From Myxococcaceae bacterium (GTDB taxonomy: Bacteria; Myxococcota; Myxococcia; Myxococcales; Myxococcaceae), in contig JADGRA010000047.1 of NCBI GenBank assembly GCA_017881265.1, forward strand, positions 1 to 64,000: a stretch of 64,000 bases of DNA, in the 5' to 3' direction. Both the position numbers and the translations under genes were made by a program. The notes beneath the pieces are model-generated. The model was not told the origin of the DNA. It saw nothing but the letters and a program-made list of their open reading frames with translations, and ran no database searches. Of this stretch, positions 49,712-57,997 are shown piece after piece. Numbering within the stretch: position 1 is the first letter of the stretch; every line of letters begins with the position of its first letter.

Positions 49712-51301
49712 ATGGCCGGCTCCGCCGCGCACGGCTCGCTTCTGCTTCTTTTGCACGCCCACCTGCCGTACGTCCGCCACCTGGCCTCGCCCACCCCCCT
49801 GGAGGCGGACTGGCTGCCGGAGGCGGTGGCAGGGACGTACCTGCCCCTTCTGGAAGTGCTGGAGCGCCTCGCCGAGGACGCCATTCCGGTCCGCCTCACC
49901 CTTAGCCTCAGCCCGACGCTGCTAAGCATGCTGGAGGAGCCGCTTTTGCGCGCGCAGGTGGCGCACTGGCTGCTTCAGCACGAGGCGCTGGCGGAGCGGG
50001 AGGTGCAGCGGACGGCCCGGGACGCCTCACTCGGGCCGGTGGCGCGCTACCACTTGCAGCGGCTGCGCCACCTGCTGCGGCGCTGGGAGAGCCACGGGGG
50101 AAGGCTGTTGCCCGCCTTCGCCCGCGCCGAGAGTGCCGGGCAGCTGGCCCTCATCACCACCGCCGCAACGCACGCCTTTCTCCCGCTGCTGCGCCACCTG
50201 CCCGAGGCGCTGCACGCCCAGGTGGGCTTGGGCGTGCAGACGCATGTGCGACTTCTCGGCCGGCCCCCCCAGGGCTTCTGGCTTCCGGAGTGCGGCTACT
50301 TCCCCGGGGTGGAGGCGTGGTTGGCGGCGGCCGGGCTGCGCTTCACGTTTCTGGAAGCCCGCGGCGTCGTTTTCGCCGAGCCGCGGCCCGTGGCGTCCGT
50401 CTACGCGCCCCTCTTCACCCGCGCCGGCGTGGCGGTGTACGGCCGGGACCCGGAGAGTAGCGAGGAGGTGTGGAGCGCCGAGTCGGGCTACCCGGCCGAC
50501 GGCGCTTACCTGGACTTCCACCGCGACGCCGGCTGGGAGTTGCCGCTTTCGGCCCTGGAGCCGGTGCTTCGCCCGGGCGAGCCGCGGCGCGCGGTGGGGC
50601 TGCGCTACCACCGCGTCACCGGGCGCACCGAGGACAAGGCGCCGTACCACCCCGAGGCCGCGCAGGCGCAGGCCCAGGCGCACGCCCGGCACTTCGTCGG
50701 CCGCCGCCTGCAGCGCCTGGCCGCCCTCGCCCCGCGCCTTCAGCGCCCGCCGGTGCTGGTGGCGCCGTATGACGCCGAATTGTTTGGCCACTGGTGGCAC
50801 GAGGGCCCCGCCTTCCTGGAGGCCCTCTTCCGCGAGGCGCACCGCCAGGGGCTGCAGACGCGCACGCCGCTGGAGGACCTGCAGGTCTCCCCCGAGGCGC
50901 AGCTGGCCGCCCCGGCGGAAAGCAGCTGGGGCAGCGAGGGGAGCGCGCGCACCTGGCTCGACCCCAGCAATGACTGGATTCCGCCGGAGGTCCACCGGGC
51001 CACCCCCGCGCTTTCGGCGGAGGCCGGGGCGCCTGCGGCCCGCCCGGCGCGCGTGCGCAGGCTGCTGGACCAGGCGGCCAGGGAATTGCTGCTGGCTCAG
51101 TCCTCGGACTTTCCCTTCATCCTCCGCGCGGGCACGGTGGTGGACTACGCGCGGACGCGCGTGCGCACCCACCTGCAGCGCTTCTGGGCGCTGCTACAGA
51201 CGGCCCAGGGAGGGCCGGGCGATGGCGCCCTGGTGGCGGCCGCCTTCGCCGAGGACGTGCTGTTCCCCGCGCTGGACTTCCGCGTGTTTGCGCCCCGGTG
51301 A
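49712..51301 (+). CDS. GH57 1,4-alpha-glucan branching enzyme (DUF1957 type)
   Basis: Transfers alpha-1,4 glucan segments to alpha-1,6 positions in glycogen. A 529-residue GH57 protein with LLLHAHLPYVRHL (first conserved region). The nucleophile Glu is in GFWLPECGYFPG and the acid/base Asp in VLVAPYDAELFGHWWHEG. EVWSAESGYPADGAYLDFHRD and a C-terminal DUF1957 helical domain (ELLLAQSSDFPFIL) complete it. Length is normal for the family. The ATG at 49712 is preferred over a GTG at 49703. The upstream DUF4912 gene is translationally close. Confidence 0.92.
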   Translation: MAGSAAHGSLLLLLHAHLPYVRHLASPTPLEADWLPEAVAGTYLPLLEVLERLAEDAIPVRLTLSLSPTLLSMLEEPLLRAQVAHWLLQHEALAEREVQRTARDASLGPVARYHLQRLRHLLRRWESHGGRLLPAFARAESAGQLALITTAATHAFLPLLRHLPEALHAQVGLGVQTHVRLLGRPPQGFWLPECGYFPGVEAWLAAAGLRFTFLEARGVVFAEPRPVASVYAPLFTRAGVAVYGRDPESSEEVWSAESGYPADGAYLDFHRDAGWELPLSALEPVLRPGEPRRAVGLRYHRVTGRTEDKAPYHPEAAQAQAQAHARHFVGRRLQRLAALAPRLQRPPVLVAPYDAELFGHWWHEGPAFLEALFREAHRQGLQTRTPLEDLQVSPEAQLAAPAESSWGSEGSARTWLDPSNDWIPPEVHRATPALSAEAGAPAARPARVRRLLDQAARELLLAQSSDFPFILRAGTVVDYARTRVRTHLQRFWALLQTAQGGPGDGALVAAAFAEDVLFPALDFRVFAPR

Positions 51302-51348
51302 AGGCCCCCGGGAAGGTCCGGGCCCGGCCGGCTGTTATGCGGGCCGTC

Positions 51349-51363
51349 AACGTTAACGTTAAC
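51349..51363. promoter_or_regulatory. AACGTTAACGTTAAC repeat-palindrome upstream of htrA
   Basis: AACGTTAACGTTAAC contains two overlapping 12-bp perfect palindromes built from an AACGTT direct repeat. It is strikingly AT-rich for this genome and lies 99 bp before the htrA ATG in the only intergenic spacer there. It is a candidate operator; the factor is unknown. Confidence 0.4.
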
Positions 51364-51461
51364 CAAGGCCCCTCTCCCCCCTTTGGCCCACGGGGAGAGT
51401 CGTCCCTCCCTGGACGCGGTTTCCCCAGGGACTCACACCCCAGGAAAAGAAGACCAACCCG

Positions 51462-52892
51462 ATGAAACCCGCTTCCCTTCGCCGTTCGCTGCTCGTCCTC
51501 GCCGCCGCCTCCGCCGCTGCCCTGGGCGGACTCTTCGCCGTCGCTCCGCTGGCCCATGCCGACTCCCCGCCCGCGGTGCAGGTGCCCTCCCCGCAGCTGC
51601 CCTCCTTCGCCCCGCTGGCCGAGAGCGTGAAGGGCGCCGTCGTCAACGTCGAGGTCAAGTCGCGCGCCCAGCGCGGTGGCAATGAGATGTTCGAGCAGTT
51701 CTTCGGGAGCGGAAACGGGCACCCGCAGGTGCGCCAGGGCGCCGGCAGCGGCTTCGTCATCGACTCCCGGGGCTACATCCTCACCAACAACCACGTCGTC
51801 GAGAACGCCGTCACCATCAGTGTGAAATTCGACGATGGCCGCAGCTTCGACGGCACGGTGCTGGGGACGGACCCGGCCACCGACATCGCGCTGGTGAAGC
51901 TGAAGAACCCGCCGGCCAACCTGGCGGTACTGAAGCTGGGCGACTCGGACGCCATGCGCGTCGGGGACTGGGTGGTGGCTATCGGCAACCCCTTCGGCCT
52001 GGCGTCCAGCGTCAGCGTCGGCATCCTCTCGGCCAAGGCGCGCAACATCGGCGCGGGCATCTACGACGACTTTTTGCAGACGGACGCCGCCATCAACCCC
52101 GGCAACAGCGGCGGCCCCCTCTTCAACCTGAAGGGAGAAGTCATCGGCATCAACACCGCCATCGTCGCCGGTGGCTCGGGCATCGGCTTCGCCGTGCCGA
52201 GCAACCTGGCCAAGGCCCTGGTGCCCCAGTTGGAGAAGAATGGCTCCGTCACCCGCGGCTACATCGGCATCGGGCTGCAGAAGCTGACGCCGGAGTTGGC
52301 CAAGGCCCTCGGCGTTCCGGCCCAGGGCGCGCTGGTGGCCTCCGTGCAGTCGGACCGCCCGGGGGCGCGTGCCGGCTTGAAGCAGGACGACGTCATCACC
52401 GCCCTCGACGGGCAGCCCGTCGTCTCCGACGATGCGCTGCGGCGCAACATCGCGCTGCGCGCGCCGGGCTCGACGGTGACCCTCACCGTCTACCGCGCCA
52501 GCAAGCCCCGGGAGGTGAAAGTCGTCCTGGCGACGCGTCCCGGCGAGGAGGAGGTTTCCCGCCGTGGCCCGACGGACCGCAACTCGCATGACGAGAGCAA
52601 CAAGGAGCAGTTTGGCCTGAGCCTCGCCACGCCGACCACCGAGCGGGCCCGGGCGCAGGGCTTGCCGCCTGGCGTGCTCATCACCGAGGTGCAGCCCGGT
52701 TCCCCGGCGGACAAGGCGGAACTCGAGCCCGGCTTCGTCATCGTCGAGGCCAACGGCCAGGTGGTGACACGGGCCCAGGACTTGAGCGCCATCCTCCGCG
52801 CCGCGAAGTCCGGCAGCACGGTGCTGCTGCGCGCGCAGATGCGCGCGGGCGAGCAGGCAGTCACCAAGCTGTTTGCCCTCGAAGTGCCCTAG
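51462..52892 (+). CDS. Periplasmic serine protease HtrA/DegP-like
   Basis: A 476-residue envelope quality-control protease. A signal peptide (LRRSLLVLAAASAAALGGLFAVAPLAHA) precedes a trypsin-like domain with the triad His111 (TNNHVV), Asp141 (ATDIALVKL) and Ser216 (INPGNSGGPL). Two PDZ domains follow (YIGIGLQKLTPELAKALG...GARAGLKQDDVITALDG; VLITEVQPGSPADKAELEPGFVIVEANG). Architecture and length match DegP/DegQ. Its stop overlaps that of the convergent diguanylate cyclase gene. Confidence 0.95.
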   Translation: MKPASLRRSLLVLAAASAAALGGLFAVAPLAHADSPPAVQVPSPQLPSFAPLAESVKGAVVNVEVKSRAQRGGNEMFEQFFGSGNGHPQVRQGAGSGFVIDSRGYILTNNHVVENAVTISVKFDDGRSFDGTVLGTDPATDIALVKLKNPPANLAVLKLGDSDAMRVGDWVVAIGNPFGLASSVSVGILSAKARNIGAGIYDDFLQTDAAINPGNSGGPLFNLKGEVIGINTAIVAGGSGIGFAVPSNLAKALVPQLEKNGSVTRGYIGIGLQKLTPELAKALGVPAQGALVASVQSDRPGARAGLKQDDVITALDGQPVVSDDALRRNIALRAPGSTVTLTVYRASKPREVKVVLATRPGEEEVSRRGPTDRNSHDESNKEQFGLSLATPTTERARAQGLPPGVLITEVQPGSPADKAELEPGFVIVEANGQVVTRAQDLSAILRAAKSGSTVLLRAQMRAGEQAVTKLFALEVP

Positions 52893-54730
52893 GCGCGCAC
52901 CGGGACTTCCCCGGGCGCCTTGTCCAGGTCCGGGGCGAAGGCCGTAATCTGGTTTCGGCCGCGGTGCTTGCTCGCGTACAGCGCCGCGTCCGCCGCTTCC
53001 AACAGGCCCTCCAGCGTGGTGGCGTCGGTGGGCAGGTGGGCCACGCCGGCCGACGCCGTCACGCGTCCGGCCGGCACGCCGTGGACGGGCTGCTCGGCGA
53101 TGCTGCGCCGTAGCTTCTCGGCCACCTCCATCGCGTCGGCCTTCGTTACCTGCGGCAGCACCAGGCAGAACTCCTCGCCGCCGTAGCGGGCCACCACGTC
53201 CACCCGCCGCACCTGGCCCTTCAGCACCTCGGCCACCTGGCGCAGCACGCTGTCGCCGGCGACGTGGCCGGCGGCGTCGTTCAGGTCCTTGAAGTGGTCC
53301 AGGTCCATCATCACCACCGCGACTTGCGTGTGGAAGCGGGCGGCCCGGGCCACCTCTTGTTCGAGTTGGCGGAAGAGGTGGCGGCGGTTGGCCAGGCCGG
53401 TGAGGGCGTCGGTGATGGAGAGGGCCACCGTCTCGGCGTGCAGCCGCGCGTTTTGGATGGCCATGGCCGCCTGGTCCGCGACGGCGGCCAGCAGTTCCAC
53501 CTCCTCGGCCGCGAAGGCCTCGGTGCCGGAACGCTGCAGGTTGAGGACGCCGAGGAGCCGCCCCTGGTGCACCACCGGCAACGACAGCAGCGAGCCGGTG
53601 GTGGGCCCGAGCGGCCGCGCGTCCTGCGCGCCGGAGAGGTCCGGCAGGTAGACGGGAAGGAGGGACTCTGCGGCGCGGCCGGCCGCCCCCTCGCCCAGCC
53701 GGAAGCTTCCCCGGGTGCCGCTGATGCGTGGCGGGACACTGGCCGCTTCCTCCAGCCGGCCCTCGGCGCTCACCAGCAGCACCGAGAAGTAGTCGATGCG
53801 CAGCCGTTCGGTGACCAGCGTGCTGATGCGGCCGAGCAGCTCGGGCAGTTCGAGCGTCGCGTTCAGGCTTCGCGAGACGTGGTACAGAAGCGACAAGGCG
53901 GTCAGCCGGTGGGACAGCTCCGTGTTGGCGCGCTCCAGTTCCCCCTGCAGTGACAGCTGGGCGCGCGCGCGGGCCAGGCCGCCGCGGGCGTCCAGCCCCT
54001 CCGACTCCAGGCGGGCGGCTGTCTCCAGCATGTGGTTGAAGCTCTTGGCCAGCTGCGCAATCTCGTCCTCTCCGTGCACCTCGGCGCGCACGCCCAAGTC
54101 GCCCGCCTCGGCCTGCGCCATGGAATGGGCCAGCCGGCGCAAGGGGCGGGTGATGAGCTGTCGCAGCGAGATGGTGGTGGCCAGGGCCAGCGCCCCGGCG
54201 ATGAGGACGACGCCGGCCACCGCGGCCTGGGTGCCCGAGGCCACCTCGCCCGGCGAGCGCGGGCTGTCCACCGCCAGCTGCAGCTGCCCGGCGACGCCGA
54301 AGTGGCAGCTGTTGCAGTCCCCGCCGCCGAGGCTGCGCGCCAACAGGACTTTCCCCTCGCGCAGCTGCACCCGCTGCTCGCCCTCGCCGCGGTCGAGGTG
54401 ACTCCTCCCCCCCACGTCCGCGGGAGTGCTCGACCACACGACCTGGCCATCCGGACCAAGCACCCGCACCACGTGGACCCCCTTCAGCGCGGCGGAGGCG
54501 CGCAGGGCCGGGGACACGGCGGGGTGCGCCTCGTCCGGGCCCAGGTGCACGCCCAAGGTGGCCGCCTGGAAGGTGGCGCTGAGGAGGTCCGCCACCTGCT
54601 CGGCCTCCTGCACCGCCGCTGCCTCGGCAGCCGAGCGCGCCCGCAGGGCGAACACCCCCACCGCGCCCAGCGCAATTAGCAGCGCGGGAACGCCAATGCT
54701 GCCAAGCAGTTTCTGGGCAATGGAACGCAC
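52889..54730 (-). CDS. Membrane diguanylate cyclase with periplasmic haem-c motif, HAMP and GAF domains
   Basis: A 613-residue c-di-GMP synthase. Order: TM helix 1 (about 8-28), periplasmic domain (30-165), TM helix 2 (about 168-186), HAMP (187-240), coiled segment, GAF (about 285-430) and GGDEF (about 438-595). The active site is intact (RYGGEEF, 515-521) and the inhibitory I-site R508-x-x-D511 is present. The periplasmic domain contains C139-N-S-C142-H143, the CxxCH signature for covalent c-type haem (DNA 54302-54316). It therefore probably senses redox state, oxygen or NO. The GTG start at 54730 is adjacent to the first helix. Confidence 0.9.
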   Translation of the reverse strand: MRSIAQKLLGSIGVPALLIALGAVGVFALRARSAAEAAAVQEAEQVADLLSATFQAATLGVHLGPDEAHPAVSPALRASAALKGVHVVRVLGPDGQVVWSSTPADVGGRSHLDRGEGEQRVQLREGKVLLARSLGGGDCNSCHFGVAGQLQLAVDSPRSPGEVASGTQAAVAGVVLIAGALALATTISLRQLITRPLRRLAHSMAQAEAGDLGVRAEVHGEDEIAQLAKSFNHMLETAARLESEGLDARGGLARARAQLSLQGELERANTELSHRLTALSLLYHVSRSLNATLELPELLGRISTLVTERLRIDYFSVLLVSAEGRLEEAASVPPRISGTRGSFRLGEGAAGRAAESLLPVYLPDLSGAQDARPLGPTTGSLLSLPVVHQGRLLGVLNLQRSGTEAFAAEEVELLAAVADQAAMAIQNARLHAETVALSITDALTGLANRRHLFRQLEQEVARAARFHTQVAVVMMDLDHFKDLNDAAGHVAGDSVLRQVAEVLKGQVRRVDVVARYGGEEFCLVLPQVTKADAMEVAEKLRRSIAEQPVHGVPAGRVTASAGVAHLPTDATTLEGLLEAADAALYASKHRGRNQITAFAPDLDKAPGEVPVRA

Positions 54731-54892
54731 CTGTTGGCGGGGCCGTGGGAGAAGGGGAGGGGATGTGAGCTTTGCACCGACGGGGCCGGCAAAGCATTCC
54801 CCACCGGGTGGGCTAGGCTTACAAGAAGGGGCGCGGCGCCCAGCGCGGGCCCCCCCCGGGGCGCTGGGGGTCCCGGGGCCCTCCTTCTGGCT

Positions 54893-55633
54893 ATGCTCTT
54901 CCTCACCTCGTCGGTGTTTGCGGTGCCCCACGGCTTCACGCTGCGGACGGGCGGCGTCTCCCAGGGGCCCATGGCTTCCCTCAACCTGGGCGAGTCGGTG
55001 GGCGACCGGCCGGGGCACGTGCAGGAAAACCTGCGCCTGCTCGCCCAGTCCGCGCGGCAGCACCCGGAGCAGCTGGCGACGGTGCGCCAGGTGCACGGGG
55101 ACCGCGTGGTGCGGGCCGCGCCGGGCGCGGCCGAGGAGGCCGATGCGCTGTGGACGGAGGAGGGCAACGGGGTGTGGGTGGGCGTCAAGTCCGCCGACTG
55201 CGTGCCGGTGCTGCTCGCCTCCGCCGACGGCCGCCGGGTCGCCGCGGTGCACTCCGGCTGGCGGGGGACAGCGCTGCGCGTGGCGGCACGGGCGGTGGAG
55301 GCGCTGGTGGCCCAAGGCGCGGCCACCTCCACGCTGCGTGCGGCGGTGGGGCCCTGCATCCAGGCCTGTTGCTACGAAGTGGGGCCGGACCTTGCCGAGC
55401 GTTTCCGGGCGGACTTCGGCGACGCGGTGGTGCGGCCAGGGGGCACACGTCCCCACCTGGACTTGAGTGGCGCGGTCCGCGCCACCCTGCTGGCTGCAGG
55501 CCTGTTGCCCCAGCACGTGGACGTCCAGGCGGCCTGCACCGCGTGCGATGCGGCCCGCTTCTTCTCGCACCGGCGGGACGCCGGCGTGACGGGGCGCCAC
55601 CTGGCCTTCATCGCGCCGGCGCCGCTTTCTTGA
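54893..55633 (+). CDS. Peptidoglycan editing factor PgeF (YfiH/LACC1 family)
   Basis: A 246-residue multicopper-oxidase-like purine nucleoside enzyme, also shown in E. coli to edit peptidoglycan precursors. Family motifs: VPHGFTLRTGGVS, LNLGESVGDRPGHVQENLRLL, VRQVHGDRVV, VKSADCVPVLLA, VAAVHSGWRGTALRV, AVGPCIQACCYEVG and ACTACDAARFFSHRRD. The zinc ligands His and Cys are within these. The ATG at 54893 is chosen for the family-length N-terminus. Confidence 0.92.
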   Translation: MLFLTSSVFAVPHGFTLRTGGVSQGPMASLNLGESVGDRPGHVQENLRLLAQSARQHPEQLATVRQVHGDRVVRAAPGAAEEADALWTEEGNGVWVGVKSADCVPVLLASADGRRVAAVHSGWRGTALRVAARAVEALVAQGAATSTLRAAVGPCIQACCYEVGPDLAERFRADFGDAVVRPGGTRPHLDLSGAVRATLLAAGLLPQHVDVQAACTACDAARFFSHRRDAGVTGRHLAFIAPAPLS

Positions 55634-55687
55634 CGCTCTTCTTCGGGCCTTCCTATCCTCATGAGTGCTAGCGGCAACGGCCTCCCC

Positions 55688-56464
55688 ATGCGTCTTCACA
55701 TTCTGCCCCTCGTCCTGGCGTGCGGGTGCGCCACTGACGTGGCCAGCAAGGCCGACGTGCGCGCGCTGCAGGAGCAGGTGCAGTCGCTGCAGCGAGAGAA
55801 TGTCCAGCTGCTGGGCCGCCTCGACGCGCTGGAGCGCGACCGGGCGGTGTCCACGGCGTCGGCCGTCGCCGCGTCGCCCGCCGCCGTTCCCAGCCCGGCG
55901 CCCGCCGCCGCCGTGCCCGAGGCCGTCCCGGCCTCCCCGCCAGCACTCACTGTGGTGAAGCTGAAGCCGAAGGCGGCGCCGCCGCCGATTGACGTACGGA
56001 CGCCGGTGCAGGAGCCGGACCCGGCGGTGCTGGAGGAATTGGACACCAAGGCCGAGGTGGCCGCCCCGGCCACGGCGCCGAATTCCGCGGACCAGGAGTA
56101 CCAGGCCGCGCTGGAGGCGCTGCGCACCGGCAACGTCAGCGGCGCCATCGACCGGCTGAAGCGCTTCGCCGGCAGCTACCCCAAGCACCCCAAGGCCGAC
56201 GACGCCCTGTACTACGCGGCGCTGGGGGAAGTGGGCCGCGGGGAACTGGCGCGCGCGGCCACGCTGCTCGAGTCGGTGGTGCAGCGGTACCCGGCCGGGG
56301 ACGTGGTGCAGGACGCAATGCTAAAGCTGGGCGAGGTGCGCGTCCGGCTGCGCCAGACAGCCGAGGCACGCGCCACCTACGCGCTTCTGGTCCAGAACTT
56401 CCCTGGGACGGCCGCCGCCGTCCAGGCGCAGGCCCGCCTGTCGACGCTTTCGAGGAACCCCTGA
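55688..56464 (+). CDS. CpoB/YbgF-like TPR lipoprotein
   Basis: A 258-residue exported protein with a short lipoprotein signal (RLHILPLVLACGC), a coiled coil (ADVRALQEQVQSLQRENVQLLGRLDALE) and a Pro/Ala linker. TPR repeats at the C-terminus (YQAALEALRTGNVSGAIDRLKRFAGSYPKHPKADDALYYAAL...) complete the coiled-coil-TPR architecture of CpoB/YbgF. CpoB coordinates cell-wall synthesis with outer-membrane constriction. An alternative start at 55661 is possible. The LysM gene overlaps its stop (ATGA). Confidence 0.82.
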   Translation: MRLHILPLVLACGCATDVASKADVRALQEQVQSLQRENVQLLGRLDALERDRAVSTASAVAASPAAVPSPAPAAAVPEAVPASPPALTVVKLKPKAAPPPIDVRTPVQEPDPAVLEELDTKAEVAAPATAPNSADQEYQAALEALRTGNVSGAIDRLKRFAGSYPKHPKADDALYYAALGEVGRGELARAATLLESVVQRYPAGDVVQDAMLKLGEVRVRLRQTAEARATYALLVQNFPGTAAAVQAQARLSTLSRNP

Positions 56465-57705
56465 TGAGACTTCCCCTTGCTGTGTGTGTGCTGCTTCTTG
56501 CCGCGTCGGTGCGCGCTCAAACCCCGCCCGTGCCGCCGGCGCCGCCGGCGGACCAAGACACCTCCGAGGCCGCGGGCAAGCCGGTGCAACCGGGCCCGGA
56601 GTCCCCCGCCGCCCCCCCCCCGGCCAACCCATCCCAGCCGCGCACCAAGGCCGACGCCGCGGCGCAGCCGGAGGCCCCGGGGACGACGCACACCGTGGTG
56701 AAGGGCGACACGCTGTGGGACCTCTCCCAGACGTACCTGGGCAGCCCCTGGTACTGGCCGAAGGTGTGGTCCTACAACCCGCAAATCGCCAACCCGCACT
56801 GGATTTACCCGGGCAACCGGGTCCGCTTCTATTCGGGCTCGGGCGAGGAGCCTGCGGGCCAGGTGGAGATGGAGACTGAGCCGGGGTCTGTCGCGCCCGG
56901 GGAGGGAGACATCGGCCTGGTCGAGCCGGTGGACGACAACAATGTCGCCATGGTGGGCACCAAGCCCTACCAACCGCAGGTGGGCCGCGAGCGGCTGCCG
57001 CGCGAGGGCTTCGTCACCGACCGGGACCTCGTGAACACCGGGGTGCTGGCCAAAAGCTTCGCCGAGACGGAGATGCTGTCCACCGGCGACATCGTCTACC
57101 TCACCTTCCGGGACCGGTCGGCCGCGGTGGTGGGCAAGGACTACCTCATCTACCGGCCCAACCGGAAAGTGTACCACCCGCGTAGCGGCAAGCTGGTGGG
57201 CTACCTGACGTCCCTGGTGGGGCAGGCGCGCGTGCTTCAGACGAACGACCCGTACTACGTCCGCGCGCGAATCAGCTATACCTTCGACGCCATGTACCGC
57301 GGGGACCTCGTCGGCCCGCCAGGCGAGCCGATGGTGCTCACCGGGACCGTGGTGCCCAACACCAACGCGCGGGACCTGCAAGGGGCGGTGGTGGCGAACC
57401 TCAACCCGTACATCACCGTCAACGCCGAGCGCAGCCAGATTGTGGTGGACCTGGGCAGCGCCGACGGCGTGCAGCCGGGCAACACCTTCACCATCATCCG
57501 CCAGTCCGACCCGCTGGACCAGGGCGTGGACCCCTCGGCGTGGCAGGACACCCGGCTGCCGGTGGAACAAATTGGCCGCTGCATCGCCGCCGAGGTGAAG
57601 GAGCATGCGAGCACCTGCATGCTGACACGCACCATCCGGGAGATTGTCAGCGGCGACCGCATCGTCCTCCTCGCGCCCAGCAAAACCCCCGTTTCTTCTC
57701 GGTAA
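56464..57705 (+). CDS. LysM-domain exported protein
   Basis: A 413-residue protein with signal peptide (LAVCVLLLAASVRA), a Pro-rich linker and one LysM domain (HTVVKGDTLWDLSQTYLGSPWYWPKVWSYNPQIANPHWIYPGNRVRF) that binds peptidoglycan. The large C-terminal region has repeated beta segments (STGDIVYLTFRD; VVDLGSADGVQPGNTFTII), resembling FlgT-like or SAF-like outer-envelope modules. Its ATG overlaps the CpoB-like stop, so the pair likely serves envelope integrity together. Confidence 0.85.
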   Translation: MRLPLAVCVLLLAASVRAQTPPVPPAPPADQDTSEAAGKPVQPGPESPAAPPPANPSQPRTKADAAAQPEAPGTTHTVVKGDTLWDLSQTYLGSPWYWPKVWSYNPQIANPHWIYPGNRVRFYSGSGEEPAGQVEMETEPGSVAPGEGDIGLVEPVDDNNVAMVGTKPYQPQVGRERLPREGFVTDRDLVNTGVLAKSFAETEMLSTGDIVYLTFRDRSAAVVGKDYLIYRPNRKVYHPRSGKLVGYLTSLVGQARVLQTNDPYYVRARISYTFDAMYRGDLVGPPGEPMVLTGTVVPNTNARDLQGAVVANLNPYITVNAERSQIVVDLGSADGVQPGNTFTIIRQSDPLDQGVDPSAWQDTRLPVEQIGRCIAAEVKEHASTCMLTRTIREIVSGDRIVLLAPSKTPVSSR

Positions 57706-57743
57706 TCTCGCCCTTTTTGGGGAGGCCCCGGCGGGTCAGCCGC

Positions 57744-57772
57744 TTGACCGGACTGTCCTTGGTGCTTATGAC
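57744..57772 (+). promoter_or_regulatory. Sigma-70-type promoter of topA
   Basis: TTGACC (57744-57749), a 17-bp spacer and TATGAC (57767-57772) give five of six and four of six consensus matches. A leader of about 220 nt would result. The remaining spacer 57706-57997 has no gene. Confidence 0.5.
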
Positions 57773-57997
57773 AGCCGGCCCCAAGCGGACCCGGGTCACT
57801 TCTATAGAGGTGGCGCCCCCCGGGGACGTCTGAAGGGCTTTTTCGGCCCCCCGACCGCCATGCCCCTCGCTTCCTCCCTCGCCTGTGTCGCCCACGCCCC
57901 GCCGCCGGGGTGCCTAGGCCAGGCGGCGGGCCGGCCTGGACACGCAGTGCGGGGGACTTCGTGCCAACAGACGCAGCGCGAGAGGGTGTGACACACG

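Noticed and set aside
51117-54797. 1226-codon minus-strand open frame across htrA and the diguanylate cyclase
   Set aside because: Low-complexity Arg/Pro/Gly composition, antisense or shifted to two clear genes. It is a GC-rich shadow.
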